A DNA stretch of 64,000 nt from Symsagittifera roscoffensis (GCF_963678635.1 NC_087062.1:9654670-9718669); one strand, 5' to 3'; shown: positions 20,322 through 32,247, numbered from the stretch's first letter. Translations and numbers: made by a program. The notes: generated from the sequence alone by a model not told the origin.

Positions 20322-22368
20322 GATTTCGCTATCCTCTAGATAGCCTAACTAACATTCACTAACTAATCTACACTCACATTAACAAGTCTTCCAACGCGTT
20401 CTCTAACTAATTGAGAACCAACTATTCAATTCGCTCGCAATAATACTTCTCTGACGAGAACCAACTACCCTTAATAGTAGCTAACACTGTTCCCTTCTCT
20501 GACGAGAACCAACTACTCTTAATGGTAGCTCACACTATTCTGAATCTTAAAGGCTCTCCGGTACCCTCCAATTCCTTATCTTTCTTTACACTTAGTTTTA
20601 GTTAAGTCACGCCATTCCCTATCAGTCCTGACATCCGCCTAAATCACCAGTCCGCACATGCTTAAGACTATATTCCTCCCCCTGTCAACTCTGCCACGTG
20701 CCAACTTCGGTTTCTTTTATCAACTTTTCACGCTTATTAGATACCCAGTATGCGGTAGCTGTCACAATTTGACCAAGCAAACAAATGTCATAAGATTCTA
20801 ATCAAACAATTCCTGAACTCTGTGAACTTCAGCTTTCGAGTTCAACTCAACCTCCAAACCATGCTATGTTTACTCAGTAATCCTCCTAAGGTCTTTATTT
20901 TAAAAATCCCGTTAACGTTCCGACCTCCCAAAGGTAGGGGGAGGCCCTTTTCATGGGAAGCTAGCTAATTTCAGGCATCTAAAATTTCTAACTTTACTCT
21001 ATTCCAATCCCGACCTTCCAGCTATCAGGGGGACGTAGTTCGTCTGGGGTCAAATAAAACCAAAAAGTCACCTCCGGAGAGCCAAGTGAATTTCCCGTCC
21101 ATTCATACTATTTAGGAAACTTAACTCTCATGCCGCGGTCCTAGTACTATCAATTTCCTCTGGGACTACTTTTCTTTAGTCTAGTTGAATTGCTATTAAT
21201 AGATCATTCGCCTAGTTAAAATGAACCCAATGTTAACCAACTTCACTCTGAATTAAATCCTCTACTCCAAGATTGCAATGTAAAACTGTATCTCTATCAG
21301 CTTCTGATCTAGTTCCCAATATATAAGTTTCCCCCAACTTTTTAGCGAGATGACCCATTCTCATTTCCAGGGGTTGGGCTGGGGAATACGCCACTTTCCG
21401 GTGTTAATCCCGAGGTTTTCTATACAAGTTTGGGGTCAAAAAGCCAAAAGGTCAATTTAAGGTCAACCAGGGGTTAACCGGGGTCAAACTTCCATATTTG
21501 GATTCAGAATTCCATGGGGGTCTTAACTACCAAGTTTCATTCATATCCCATCAATACTTCACAAGTTATCCCATTTCTAAGGTCCATTATCACTTTTTCC
21601 GGGAAAAGGCTATTAACACCGGAAGGAGTCGCCGGAGGGGTTTCACTCACTAAGGGTCTTTTTTGGGTGTCCGTATCTTATGTACATTGCCGCAATAAAA
21701 TCGATATGCCTTGGCTCATTATTTCGCGTAAATTGCCTACTTCTGGTCTAAGGGGATGTTTTTCCAAGTGCTAATAGCTTCCGGTCCAACCGCCGGATTT
21801 GATTCAAATTGTAATTCAAGATGTATCTTGCGACTACCTATCATCCCTCCAAGTTTCAGCTCCCTGCGTTCATCGGTGGACGAGAAACGACTTCCGGAAG
21901 TTACGGGTGGGTTTGTTTACTTTGGGCATAAAACCGGAAGTGGAGGTCTTAGGGTTCTGGGTTCCCAAACTTAAGCTCCCCTTAACTAGGCCTACAACAT
22001 ACTAAAATTTGAGCCCAACACCGCCGCTAGTTTCCGAGTTCTGATAGGGCCATTTAAACTTCCGGGGACCGTTATCACTTGCACCCCAAGGGTCTGAGGG
22101 GTCCCGTTTTTTGAATGCCCGAATCAAATCATCTCTAGTATCGCTCCTCTGAATTTCATAACATCAGCTTTCTTAGTTCCGAATTGGGGGGGGGGGGGTT
22201 CGCCGATTTTGTCAAATTTTGTTGTCTGGCATAGGAGGGACGATATCTTCGAAGATTGAACTATTTCGAACTTTACCCTTTGTTTGCTCTACTGCTTAAC
22301 TTAATGACGAATCACTCTTACGCTCAGGTTACTATAGCATGTAATACAGTAGAATCACCAATTCTACA
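19878..22368 (-). repeat. 3' LTR
   Basis: 2,491 bp. On the plus strand it reads TGTAAACG ... TTCTACA, so the element's own reading starts TGTAGAATT and ends GTTTACA. It retains a ~219-bp block (about 21572-21790) that the 5' LTR lacks. The related LTR at 52 kb has the block, so the 5' LTR lost it. Confidence 0.88.
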
Positions 22369-22384
22369 GTCTTCCCTTCTAGCC
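22369..22384 (-). other. polypurine tract
   Basis: On the minus strand AGAAGGGAAGAC ends directly at the 3' LTR, as expected for the plus-strand primer. Confidence 0.65.
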
Positions 22385-22796
22385 TATTATTCTCCCGAAT
22401 AATGAAAAAAGTAACTCCTAACAAGGCCAAATGATAAGTTACATAACTCTTCGCTTCGGCGTGCTACCTAACACTTAGTCGTTTTCCCTCTCTTTAAAGT
22501 TTTACCCTTAAAATATCGCGGACCCAACATTTAGTCCCCGTTAAATAAACAATGATATAGCACAAAGAATAACCTAAGAGGGAACGTAACTGAATTAATT
22601 TTACTCTTCATGGTACGATCCAACCCTTTCACATTCATAATCATCACTATCAATCGTCTGCACAACAGTTCAGGTGGGATCGCACTCAATGTAAATAAGC
22701 ACCAACTAACGAAATAAAAGAGACAGTCTACTAATGTAAGTTTTAACTCACAACAACCCGGCGAGTTCACACTTCCGGTCTCTCACCTCAAGTCTT

Positions 22797-23432
22797 CTAC
22801 TGCCATTTCCATCTGTCCGCGAGGTGCCTGTAGTCCTGCTGCGGCACAGTCCAGTTATCCGACTCCCCCATAGCATCTGGAGGACGCCAACACTGCTTCG
22901 GGACCTCGCCCTCCGACGCGGCCGAGCCCCGGTCATTTTCATATTCGCCGAACGACTCCACACATTTCCATCGATCAATTAAATTGTGGAAGTAGGCGGC
23001 CTTTGCATCTCTAGGCCCCACTTCCCTTCCATCGCCAAGCCCTTCTCGTTCTTTGTGTGTTCGGCATCGCTTCGCGTCGCTGTCGACTACTTCGTCCACC
23101 TCTTGAACCACTGCAACTCTCTCTGTTCGGCCTCCTCCACGAGTTTGTCTCAAAGCTTCATCTAGTGAAATACGCTTTGGGCACCCGTACATTTCGTATT
23201 CCTCTACTACTGTTTCATGATCCACATTTATGCTGTGATCGTCATAATTCGTCGGCCGCCCTTCCAAGATTTCGTCGGGAGACTCCACTGCCGCTGTTAT
23301 CTTCGCAATCAACCTCTTCCGCATGTCTGATCTTGGAATATGATTTTCTTTAATCTGTCCGCCCGGTTCATGTGGCAGAGAGGGCATCTGTTCCGAAGAA
23401 GGCCTATGAGTCAAGTGCCGTATGGGTACCAT
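22797..23432 (-). CDS. unknown retroelement ORF downstream of protease
   Basis: 211 codons, ending 430 bp before the 3' LTR. It is in the same frame as the protease ORF and separated from it only by a TAG at 23454-23456, so the two may have been one polyprotein. The protein is charged (many Arg, Glu and Asp), with a DRWK motif near the middle (LIDRWKCVESF) and again at the C-terminus (LADRWKWQ). No RT, integrase or envelope features. It occupies the place where RT would normally be. Function unknown. Confidence 0.55.
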   Translation of the reverse strand: MVPIRHLTHRPSSEQMPSLPHEPGGQIKENHIPRSDMRKRLIAKITAAVESPDEILEGRPTNYDDHSINVDHETVVEEYEMYGCPKRISLDEALRQTRGGGRTERVAVVQEVDEVVDSDAKRCRTHKEREGLGDGREVGPRDAKAAYFHNLIDRWKCVESFGEYENDRGSAASEGEVPKQCWRPPDAMGESDNWTVPQQDYRHLADRWKWQ

Positions 23433-23453
23433 TGAACCTTCTCTCGTCCCCGT

Positions 23454-23760
23454 CTACAAGAAATCTTCTCCGCGACTGAACACCAAAGAGCACTGATACT
23501 CTTTCATCGATTGTAGTCTTAGGACTATCTCGGCTTTCAGCTTCGGGACCCCAAGCGCTTCGATTTCTTCGGCAATGTCGCCCAACTTGAAGCGAGTTCT
23601 GACAACTCCGTCGACCGCCATTATTTGTCCGTCTGCTGTCTCCAGTCGGCCTACATACTTCTCCATCGACGGTGCGTCAACCTTTCTCCGCGCAACATCT
23701 GTATTTATGAGGTCGGTGGTGGCTCCCGTATTAAGCAGCACCTCAACATGGGTTTCGCCT
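23454..23760 (-). CDS. retroelement aspartic protease domain, degenerate
   Basis: Retropepsin-like region: VEVLLNTGATTDLIN in place of the usual D-S/T-G-A site, so the catalytic Asp is replaced by Asn here. A later hydrophobic segment (EIEALGVPKLKAEIVL) fits the fold. Ends at TAG 23454-23456. With Asn at the active site this copy is probably inactive. It would process gag in an intact element. Confidence 0.6.
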
Positions 23761-24160
23761 ACGTAAGCATTAACGACTGCTCCGCGTGGATCGCTGATAT
23801 CATGACTGATCCCAACACGCTCGATGCGCGTCCGCGAATTCTGTTCGCTTCCAACTTTGTGTCGTTCTCTCTGATCCTTGGTAGTCGCTCCAATAGGGAT
23901 AGAGCTTGTTCCTGCTTCAATATCTTCTCGTTCTGCCCTTCTCCATCATTATTTGCATTCGTATCGTAACGCGCGCAAGACTGAGTTCCTGTAGCTTGCG
24001 TTCGCCTTTCTGCCTGCTGTTTCTTAAATTCGGCCGGGACAAATCCTCCTTCGAACTCGCCTACTGTCCCGGTCCTTGGTAGTTCAAATGGTTCGCGCTT
24101 CTTTGGGGACATCCTCTTGCAATGTGGCCCGCCTGTCCACAATTAAAACAACCACCCTGG
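23759..24160 (-). pseudogene. frameshifted gag C-terminus with zinc knuckle
   Basis: A CCHC knuckle (CFNCGQAGHIARGC) can be read near 24113-24150, but in a different frame from both the upstream gag and the downstream segment. The latter is open at 23759-24142 and Gln/Arg/Glu-rich. At least two indels therefore break gag between knuckle and protease. Confidence 0.65.
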
Positions 24161-25265
24161 GTCCATGGGTTGTTTCCACTCTGTCGCCCAATTGGGTTCG
24201 CAAAGTCGCGTTGCCAATTTTCTCCCCGGCGGGTGTGATCTCTGGCTTGGGGTTACAAGGATCAACGAACCTACCTATCATTTTTGTTAATTTTTGCATC
24301 TGGGCCATCATTTGAGCCGCCAGATTGTTCTGGCGTGATTCCTGCATCTGCATCTGCAATCTCACCTCATCATACCTCGAGCTATGGACTTCAATCTGCT
24401 TCGCCAGGTTGTTCTGAGCCTTCATCATTTGGTCCAGCCTCTGGTCAGTGTGCGTCTGCAATCTCGTCAGCTCTGTCCGTATCTGTTGAGTCTCAGCAGT
24501 CAGCGTACTGTCTCCGCCAGCCTCAGTCGTCAGGTCTTGAACATAGTGCACCGACCGAATGTGATTTGGCCATATCCGACTCATCATCCTGACTGTTTTG
24601 CGTGCCATATCTAGAGCCTGTGCTTGGGCCACTGCCTGGTTGAAATTCTCGAGGTCTTCTCGCAGAAGCAATTCCTGAAGCTCGAAATCACACAATTCAT
24701 CAGTGAACTGTTCGCGGATCATGTCATCTCGGGCTTGATCTCCCAGGTTTGTATTTGCAACTCCACCCAAGGATCGCACTCGTCTTGCCAAAACTCTCAA
24801 ACCCTCGCCTTCCTCCTGCATGAGGTTCTTGAATTCATTCCTCGCAGCCGTTTGTGTCTGAAATGGCATCATCCTCTGATCGAGTTCCGCGAGCATTCTG
24901 CCTAGCGTCGGCTCCTCTAACCCGACAACTTCCTCTCGAAAGTGAGCTGGCCTACTCGTGAACTTATCCAATGCCCAGCCTGTCAGGCAAGTCGGCAACA
25001 CCATCCTGGCCTGCTCATCGTCCCATCGATTGGCGTCTGCTATCCAGGCAAAGTGTGTCCTCCAGTCTCGCCAGTTCTGATATCTGCTCAAGGGAAACCG
25101 ATCTGGTCGTATCGTACCAAATCCGAACACTCCCTGTTGTCGATCGAGAGCATTGGCCGCTGCCACTGCAGTTTCTGCAATCAGCTGTCTGTCTTGATCG
25201 TTCATCGCCATCGCAATTGTTTCGTCGATCGTTCGTTCGTTCTTCTCGTCCTCGTAATCCCGCAC
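24084..25265 (-). CDS. gag (capsid region) of the non-autonomous LTR element
   Basis: 393 codons starting about 50 bases after the primer site. A gag-type core is visible: NWRDWRTHFAWIADANRWDD, then ARMVLPTCLTGWALDKF, then a helical Gln-rich region with probable coiled coil (about 240-340). Such proteins assemble the particle that packages element RNA. The frame runs past the true zinc knuckle in the wrong frame, so the last ~25 residues are probably frameshift product. Confidence 0.8.
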   Translation of the reverse strand: MRDYEDEKNERTIDETIAMAMNDQDRQLIAETAVAAANALDRQQGVFGFGTIRPDRFPLSRYQNWRDWRTHFAWIADANRWDDEQARMVLPTCLTGWALDKFTSRPAHFREEVVGLEEPTLGRMLAELDQRMMPFQTQTAARNEFKNLMQEEGEGLRVLARRVRSLGGVANTNLGDQARDDMIREQFTDELCDFELQELLLREDLENFNQAVAQAQALDMARKTVRMMSRIWPNHIRSVHYVQDLTTEAGGDSTLTAETQQIRTELTRLQTHTDQRLDQMMKAQNNLAKQIEVHSSRYDEVRLQMQMQESRQNNLAAQMMAQMQKLTKMIGRFVDPCNPKPEITPAGEKIGNATLRTQLGDRVETTHGPRVVVLIVDRRATLQEDVPKEARTI

Positions 25266-25295
25266 AAATCGTCCTTCAGCTACAATCCAGAATAG

Positions 25296-25314
25296 CGCCC
25301 ACCCAGGAGCGCCA
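25296..25314 (-). other. primer binding site
   Basis: One base inside the 5' LTR the minus strand reads TGGCGCTCCTGGGTGGGC, with the TGG expected to pair with a tRNA CCA end. The tRNA was not identified. Confidence 0.65.
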
Positions 25315-25315
25315 C

Positions 25316-27616
25316 TGTAAACAAGGGAGAATTCACAATATTTCTAGGCCGAAATTGCTCGCTATTTCACTGCTCGCTATTCCGCTACTTGCCGCAATAT
25401 GTTCCCCTTTTGTACTGAGGTCAGCGCGGCAACCGATTCCCAGTATTGTTCACAATCCCAAAAGGGTTGATTTGGTGGTTGGCTGCTCTGTACTGTACTA
25501 TGCTGCTCGCACCGTGATTCGTGCTCATCCAACTGTATCTCACCCGTCAATCAATAATCGATCGCAACAACAATTCCAATAATAAGAATGATTCAACAAA
25601 TAAATATAACCAAGTACAGAGTAGCCTACAATTGGCTGAAATAAAAATGAATCAATCAATTAAAAAAAGAGTTTTGCGATTACTACTATTTAAACCAACT
25701 ACCTCCAACAGTTCAATTACTACCTCACTACAAACTAACGTCCTCCTCGAGAACTTCTTTCATTAACAATCGTCCAACAACGATTCCGCTATCCTCTAGA
25801 TAGCCTAACTAACATTCACTAACTAATTTACATTCACATTAACAAGTCTTCCAACTCGTTCTCTAACTATTTGAGAACCAACTATTCAATTCGCTCGCAA
25901 TAATTCTTGTCTGACGAGAACCAACTACCCTTAGTAGTAGCTAACACTGTTCTCTTCTCTGACGAGAACCAACTACTCTTAATGGTAGCTCACACTGTAT
26001 TGACTCTTAAAGGCTCTCCGGTACCCTCCAATTCCTTATCTTTCTTTACACTTAGTTTTAGTTAAGTCACGCCATTCCCTATAAGTCCTGACATCCGCCT
26101 AAATCACCCGTCCGCACATGCTTAAGACTATATTCCTCCCCCTGTCAACTCTGCCCCGTGCCAACTTCGGTTTCTTTTATTAATCTTTTCACGCTTATTA
26201 GATACCCAGTATGCGGTAGCTGTCACATTTTGACCAAGCAAACAAATGTCATAAGATTCTAATCAATCAATTCCTGAACTCTGTGAACGTCAGCTTTCGA
26301 GTTCAACTCAACCTCCAAACCATGCTATGTTTACTCAGTAATCCTCCCAAGGTCTTTATTTTAAATATCCCGTTAAAGTTCCGACCTCCCAAGGTTAGGG
26401 GGAGGCCCTTTCATGGGAAGCTAACTAATTTCAGGCATCTAAAATTTCTATCTGTACTCTATTCCAATCCCGACCTTCCAGCTACCAGGGGAACGTAGTT
26501 CGTCTTTTAGGGGTCAAATTAAACCAAAAATTCACCTCCGGAGAGCCAAGTAAATTTCCCGTCTATTCATACTATTTAGGAAACTTAACTCTCATGCCGC
26601 GGTCCTAGTACTAACAATTTCCTCTGGGACTACTTTTCTTTAGTCTAGTTGAATTGCTATTAATAGATCATTCACCTAGTTAAACTGAACCCAATGTTAA
26701 CCAAGTTCACTTTGAATTAAATCCTCTACTCCAAGATTGCAATGTAAAACTGTATCTCTATCAGCTTCTGATCTAGTTCCCAATATATAAGTTTCCCCCA
26801 ACTTTTTAGCGAGATGACCCATTCTCATTTCCAGGGGTTGGGCTGGGGAATACGCCACTTTCCGGTGTTAATCCCGAGGTTTTCTATACAAGTTTGGGGT
26901 CAAAAAGCCAAAAGGTCAATTTAAGGTCAACCAGGGGTTAACCGGGGTCAAACTTCCATATTTGGATTCAGAATTCCATGGGGGTCTTAACTACCAAGTT
27001 TCATTCATATCCCATCAATACTTCACAAGTTATCCGCCGGATTTGATTCAAACTATAATACAAGATGTATCTTGCGACTACCTATCATCCCTCCAAGTTT
27101 CAACTCCCTGCGTTCATCGGTGGCCGAGAAACGACTTCCGAAAGTTACGGGTGGGTTTGTTTACTTTGGGCATAAAACCGGAAGTGGAGGTCTTAGGGTT
27201 CTGGGTTCCCAAGCTTAAGCTTCCCTTAACTAGGCCTACAACATACTAAATTTTGAGCCCAACACCGCCGCTAGTTTCCGAGTTCTGATAGGGCCATTTA
27301 AACTTCCGGGGACCGTTATCACTTGCACCCCAAGGGTCTGAGGGGTCCCGTTTTTTGTATGCCCGAGTCAAATCATCTCTAGTATCGCTCCTCTGAATTT
27401 CATAACATCAGCTTTCTTAGTTCCGAATTGGGGGTGGGGGGGGGGTTTCGCCGATTTGGTCAAATTTTGTTGTCTGGCATAGGAGGGACGATATCTTCGA
27501 AGATTGAACTATTTCGAACTTTACCCTTTGTTTGCTCTACTGCTTAACTTAATGACGAATCACTCTTACTCTCAGGTTACTATAGCATGTAATACAGTAG
27601 AATCACCAATTCTACA
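25316..27616 (-). repeat. 5' LTR
   Basis: 2,301 bp, direct repeat of 19878-22368 apart from a ~219-bp internal deletion and scattered substitutions. That divergence indicates an old insertion relative to the 32-38 kb element. Confidence 0.88.
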
Positions 27617-27621
27617 CTTGT
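27617..27621. other. target site duplication (right)
   Basis: CTTGT, matching 19873-19877. Confidence 0.85.
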
Positions 27622-28448
27622 AAAAGGAAAAATTGTTAACTAAAAATAAAATTTTGAAGTAATGTATTACGTCAGGGAGCTGGAATTTACAGCTTTTTTC
27701 TCAACGAAAAAAAATAACTAATATTTTTTTTACTCCCAGCAAAATCAATGAGAGTAGCTTTCGATTCCGTATTTTTGATAAAAAACCTAATGGAAATTTT
27801 AATTTTTGTTTTATTTCACTCAGAATTGGAAATTTTCATTCATTTTCTAATATGTCCTTTAGAAAGATGAATTAATTAGATGAGCTTTTCTTCAACTAAT
27901 GCTGCAAATCAGTATTTTTTTGTTAAGGAATCTTGAAGAATTTTCAAACGAAAAAGACATCACTGACAAGAAATGAGCAAACATCTGATACTTTGAAATC
28001 TTTTCCGCAGCATGTTTATTTTCGAAAAAAAAACCTGGAAATGAAAACAAGTTTATTGTTTTAGGCTGGTTGACTTTTGTATCAAGCTGTCGACTGTTGA
28101 AAATCTATTGAAAAAAGTCTATTGAGCCCACTTCTAACCAAAATATTAGCAGGTCTCATCGTCTTCAGCTTCTCGGTGTACAAGTATAGTTTTTAATTTT
28201 ATAAAACAGAATAAGCTGATTCTTTCCAGCAGTTTTTGGCATGGAGGATTTGAGTTGAATTGACCCCAGTTCCTAAAAATTGGGCTCAAAATTGGACGTT
28301 ATCGGCTTCGGTTTTTTGCTGGATAATGACGTTATCATTTACACTACAATAGGACGTATTGCATCCGATTGCCGCGGAAAAACTTGGTCACAAACCAATA
28401 CTTGGGGCCCGTGACAATACCTAAGTTAAGAACTTTGATGGCCGAACT
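27622..28448. other. AT-rich spacer, no gene seen
   Basis: No convincing frame, repeat or RNA gene. Confidence 0.4.
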
Positions 28449-28648
28449 NNNNNNNNNNNNNNNNNNNNNNNNNNNNNNNNNNNNNNNNNNNNNNNNNNNN
28501 NNNNNNNNNNNNNNNNNNNNNNNNNNNNNNNNNNNNNNNNNNNNNNNNNNNNNNNNNNNNNNNNNNNNNNNNNNNNNNNNNNNNNNNNNNNNNNNNNNNN
28601 NNNNNNNNNNNNNNNNNNNNNNNNNNNNNNNNNNNNNNNNNNNNNNNN
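28449..28648. other. assembly gap (200 N)
   Basis: Run of 200 N, a round number that suggests a scaffolding placeholder of unknown true size. Confidence 0.98.
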
Positions 28649-28740
28649 GGAGGATTTTTTTGACCTTCTCTATGAACCTCAAGGAAAGTTTGTAAAGGAT
28701 CGATTGTGGTGTCTTAATAATCTTTTTTTTCTTTTTGTTT

Positions 28741-29050
28741 CAGACTCAGAGGCTCATCTCATTGCAATTAAGCTGCAGTTCTCAAAAAATCTACCCCAAA
28801 GTCAACAAAATTTGTATCGTGTGAGAAAAACGTCCAAGATACTACTCACTTCAACAACAAACAACATTGCAAGTAAATCACCATTTAAAAGCCCGGAAAG
28901 TTAGTGATTCTGTTGCTGAACTGAATGTTGGAAGACGACGAGGAGTCAAGTTGATCGTTTATGTCACCATTTCGATAGCATTGCTTGAAATGCCCATGGG
29001 ATGTCCATATTCAGTGATTTTTGAACCACTTCTGAGAAATCATCAAGGTA
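28741..29050 (+). other. possible exon fragments, unrecognised
   Basis: A TTTGTTTCAG acceptor-like site at about 28742 precedes an open stretch ending near a GCAAGTAAAT donor-like site (28870). A second open stretch (to about 29050) is Val/Ile/Leu-rich (LIVYVTISIALLEMPMG). No family recognised. The adjacent N gap may hide the rest. Could be chance. Confidence 0.2.
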
Positions 29051-29663
29051 ACAGGTTAGCTTTGTGTTGGTTTTAGGCATTTGCAGTTCATTTTTTTATC
29101 GCTCTAGAAATGACGTGTCTGAGGTGGATTGCCACGCTTTCTATTTTTTTTCCGGATCGATTTTTGTTACTTTGTTTAACGCTTATCCTTATACAGCTCT
29201 TGATTTCTGGTCTCAATAAATCTATAAGTATACTAGAAATGCGAGATTATTTTTTAGATCTCGAGTAAATTGGTCTGTGTGTTTGACACACGTCAAAAAT
29301 TACAATATTCTTAAGCGTTAGTTAAAGAGTTTCTGTCAATTAGTTAGTTGTAAGAATTTGACAAAAGGCTAAAACCGAAAAACAAAAAAACGTGAAATAA
29401 GTGATTGTAAAAAGTTGTTACCCCCGTTTTTGAAGTAACCCTTCACTAATTTACTTGGCAAAACATTGATCAAATTTTTCTATCAATTTAGTTTTGACTG
29501 GGCGCGGCCTATGTTGCAGCAATTTGGAGCAAAGTAAAAAGTGCAGATGGGCAGCCTAATTTTCAGATTTGTGCGACATTCAGTTACGGTTAAATTGCAT
29601 CAATTGCTCAAACTGGCACCTCTCAAATACACTAAACATTGCAAAATTGTTTACACAGATAAG
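29051..29663. other. spacer, nothing recognised
   Basis: AT-rich sequence without a supported frame or repeat match in the window. Confidence 0.4.
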
Positions 29664-30090
29664 CAAGACTGCTCATATAGGGGCAAAATCCTGAATGTTC
29701 CAATTGCCTGTTAAGGTCTATAGCAGTGCTTGCATCAAAAATGATTTAAAAAAATTAAACAAAAGAAAGTTTTTTTCAAATCATCGCTCACACGCCATAA
29801 TAAAAGATAGATTTTGTTTCCAGTAAAGTAGCAATTATGACAACTAGCTGGCTTGCGCTTGAGCATCAATAGCGTTAGTAAAATTGCACTGTAATTGTTC
29901 CAATTGGCCATATTGGCAATTCTTAAACCCCAATATTTAAAAAAAACTGATCACAGGTGAAGTTTAGTTTTGTAAAAACTTGAGCACAGGAGAACAATAA
30001 TTTTGGTGTGACATACAAAAAATTCCGTGTAAATTGCTAGTTAAAAAGTCCAAATTTTCCTGGAGAAAAGAACCAGCCCGAGCATCAACT
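29664..30090 (-). repeat. GTTCCGAC repeat, diverged reverse copy
   Basis: Reads CAAGACTGCTCATATAGG at the left, then the GCAGTGCTTG, CACGCCATA and TTGGCCATATTGGCAA blocks, and ends CCAGCCCGAGCATCAAC. This is the complement of the ~0.5 kb repeat described at 43.8-48.8 kb. Confidence 0.65.
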
Positions 30091-30255
30091 TTCCGTCGTC
30101 TTTTAATCAAAAGTCAGAACAGCTATGAGATGGAGACATCAAAATCTTTCTGACGTTATAACAACTCACAAACTGAACTTCAAAAAATCATTTTTATCTT
30201 TAGAGAAAAACAAATTTTCAGTCATTCTGTTCCAATATTGGAACAAAAAGGCAAA

Positions 30256-30549
30256 CAAGACTATTCGTATCAGTGCAAAGCCCAGAATGTTCCGACTGTC
30301 CATAAAATGTTCTCGAATAGTTTTTGGTTAATGAAACTTAATCATTAGCGTAGTTTAATCACGGCGCTCTTATTGTCATGTTAGTATATTTACAGCAACA
30401 GTTAAGTCTGGGTAGTCTAGTGGTTGGCGCGCTCTCTCTGGGAAGATCCATGGTTCAATCCCTCTAGAGAAATATTTTTGAGAATTGGTCTGAATAAAAA
30501 ACCACCCCGAGCATATATATTTTGTACTTTCTTCGAAAGTTGGAACAAA
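30256..30549 (-). repeat. GTTCCGAC repeat, truncated reverse copy interrupted by a tRNA-like insert
   Basis: Left end CAAGACTATTCGTATCAG ... TGTTCCGACTG and right end CCACCCCGAGCA ... GAAAGTTGGAACAA belong to the repeat. Its middle is replaced by other sequence including a tRNA-like promoter. Confidence 0.55.
30405..30475 (+). repeat. tRNA-like A/B-box promoter (SINE head)
   Basis: TAGTCTAGTGG (30413-30423) fits the pol III A box and GGTTCAATCCC (30452-30462) the B box, 28 bases apart. The acceptor and T stems do not close, so it is a tRNA-derived repeat rather than a tRNA gene. Confidence 0.5.
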
Positions 30550-30829
30550 AAGTACAGATAGACGAGTTAAGGCAAATTGAAAAGTCAAGTTATTCAACTA
30601 AATTGAACTTGCGCGACCTATGATAGAACATTTAACAATCAATTCTCTCAGCATTTGCTGTGATAAGATGTATCAATTTGAGCTAGGCGTAACTTTACTA
30701 TAAAGGCAAAAACAATTATTTCTCGTTTCTTTTGAAAGCAAGATTATCGTTCCAGGATTGCATAAAAAACAACCAATTTTGGGTCTTTATACTTATTCCA
30801 ACCAGTTTCTTATTTTTGCTATTTTCAAT

Positions 30830-31187
30830 GTACAAATGCAGAGAACAAAACATTAATAGCACAGATTGGTTGGGTAATACAAACGCAACCAATTTCTCTT
30901 CCGATTTATAAGAATGTCGAAATTTGAGCAGATGAATGTGACTATTGTCAGTTTTTCTGGGATTTTTTTCTGTCTTTTTTATCTTGTCTAGGTTAAACTC
31001 TGTAGCTTATTTGAAAGCACTTTGAATAGTTTACCATTAAAAAGTCGACAAAAAATTGTGATTAAAACGTTTTGAGGTTGTGCTGATGTTTGATTGGCTA
31101 ATTTTAGCCAATCAGATTGAAGCAAAATAAAATGTTCAAGATGTTGAAGTTTTGATTTCAGGCGGAATAAATAAAAAGACCCCCTCT
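30830..31187 (+). repeat. dispersed repeat (family C), copy 2
   Basis: Counterpart of 11420-11797 with the same block order and the same end, GAATAAATAAAAAGACCC. Confidence 0.55.
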
Positions 31188-32242
31188 TCTTACATTTATC
31201 AATTATTGCATTTCATTGAGATTTACAATCAATCCTTGTTGAATTTCACAATCATTGCAATCATTATATTTTCAATTAAATGCTCTAAAGTTGTTTATTT
31301 ATTTCACACAGTCCTGGCACCATTTTCATTACGAGGCCAAATTGTGCATTTTTTGAATGTAAGCGGATTCTGCAACAAGGACGCTCCTTTTGTTCTCCTT
31401 TTGTTTTCTGTTTTTTTTAATCTTTCCGACAAAATTTAACATGTTTAAAGACTTGTGGCTGGAATCCAGGAAGATACAGACACAAATTTGTGCACCTATC
31501 CAGTGCACAGTTTGGCCTCCTAACGTTTTTACCCCAAATTTTCTTTTCGAGGCAAAAAACTTAAGAGAAACTCATTAAAAATGTTAGGGCAACGTAACAG
31601 AAGTACCAAGACTTCCGAGATTCCATAATTGCCGCTTTAGCAGTTAATTAGTTCAGTTTTTTCTCTCGAATTAATCAAGTTACAATTGTTTCGAGAGAAA
31701 ATTTTATGCATGATTGCAATTGATTGAAATAGCAATTGTTTTTTTTTTTGCAATCGCAATCGCAATCGGTACCATAGCTTCTTTTGAAAAAAGTGATTTC
31801 TTCCAGGAAATTTTAAGTAAATAAATTTAGTGGTATTAGGAAAGTAGCTCAACAAAACTGACTGGTGAGGGTACGACTAATAGAGGTCATCTAAGTCCGT
31901 AACAATTATGACCACAACTGTAAATGAGTGGAGTTTTCGTCAAGTTTTTCGAGATTTTCAGCCAGGTTCTTTTATTAGATCTGTCATTTAACTCAATCAC
32001 TGTGGCAGAGACCACAACAATTTGATGAATGGCTTAGTGAGTTATTAGCTGCAAAAATACCGATAAATCAAATTACTTGAAAAACGAGAAAGAGAGAGGT
32101 AAAAGCCGATAAATGCAGAATAAAATCGAATTTCTCTTTATAACTCACCTGAGATGAAAACATTTTGCCTAAAACAACTTAAAGTTATCACGATGTCTGC
32201 CGACGTCAAATAATAATTCGCAATTCGCCGAAACAATTATTT
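31188..32242. other. spacer left of the young retrotransposon
   Basis: No gene supported. The frames at 31152-31439 and 31390-31578 have no coding character. Confidence 0.4.
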
Positions 32243-32247
32243 CATGC
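32243..32247. other. target site duplication (left)
   Basis: CATGC, repeated at 38434-38438. Confidence 0.88.

Larger units (their letters stand above)
19878..27616 (-). mobile_element. non-autonomous LTR retrotransposon, no polymerase
   Basis: Flanked by a 5-bp duplication, CTTGT. Two long LTRs (19878-22368 and 25316-27616) enclose 2.95 kb holding gag, protease and an unknown ORF on the minus strand, but no RT, RNase H or integrase. A TGG primer site and a purine tract sit at the expected ends. Gag-protease is frameshifted several times, so this copy is inactive and would always have needed a polymerase from elsewhere. Confidence 0.88.

Noticed and set aside
24284-25582. Plus-strand frames of 76-203 codons
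   Set aside because: Antisense to gag of the LTR element; Ser/Pro/Leu-rich shadows.
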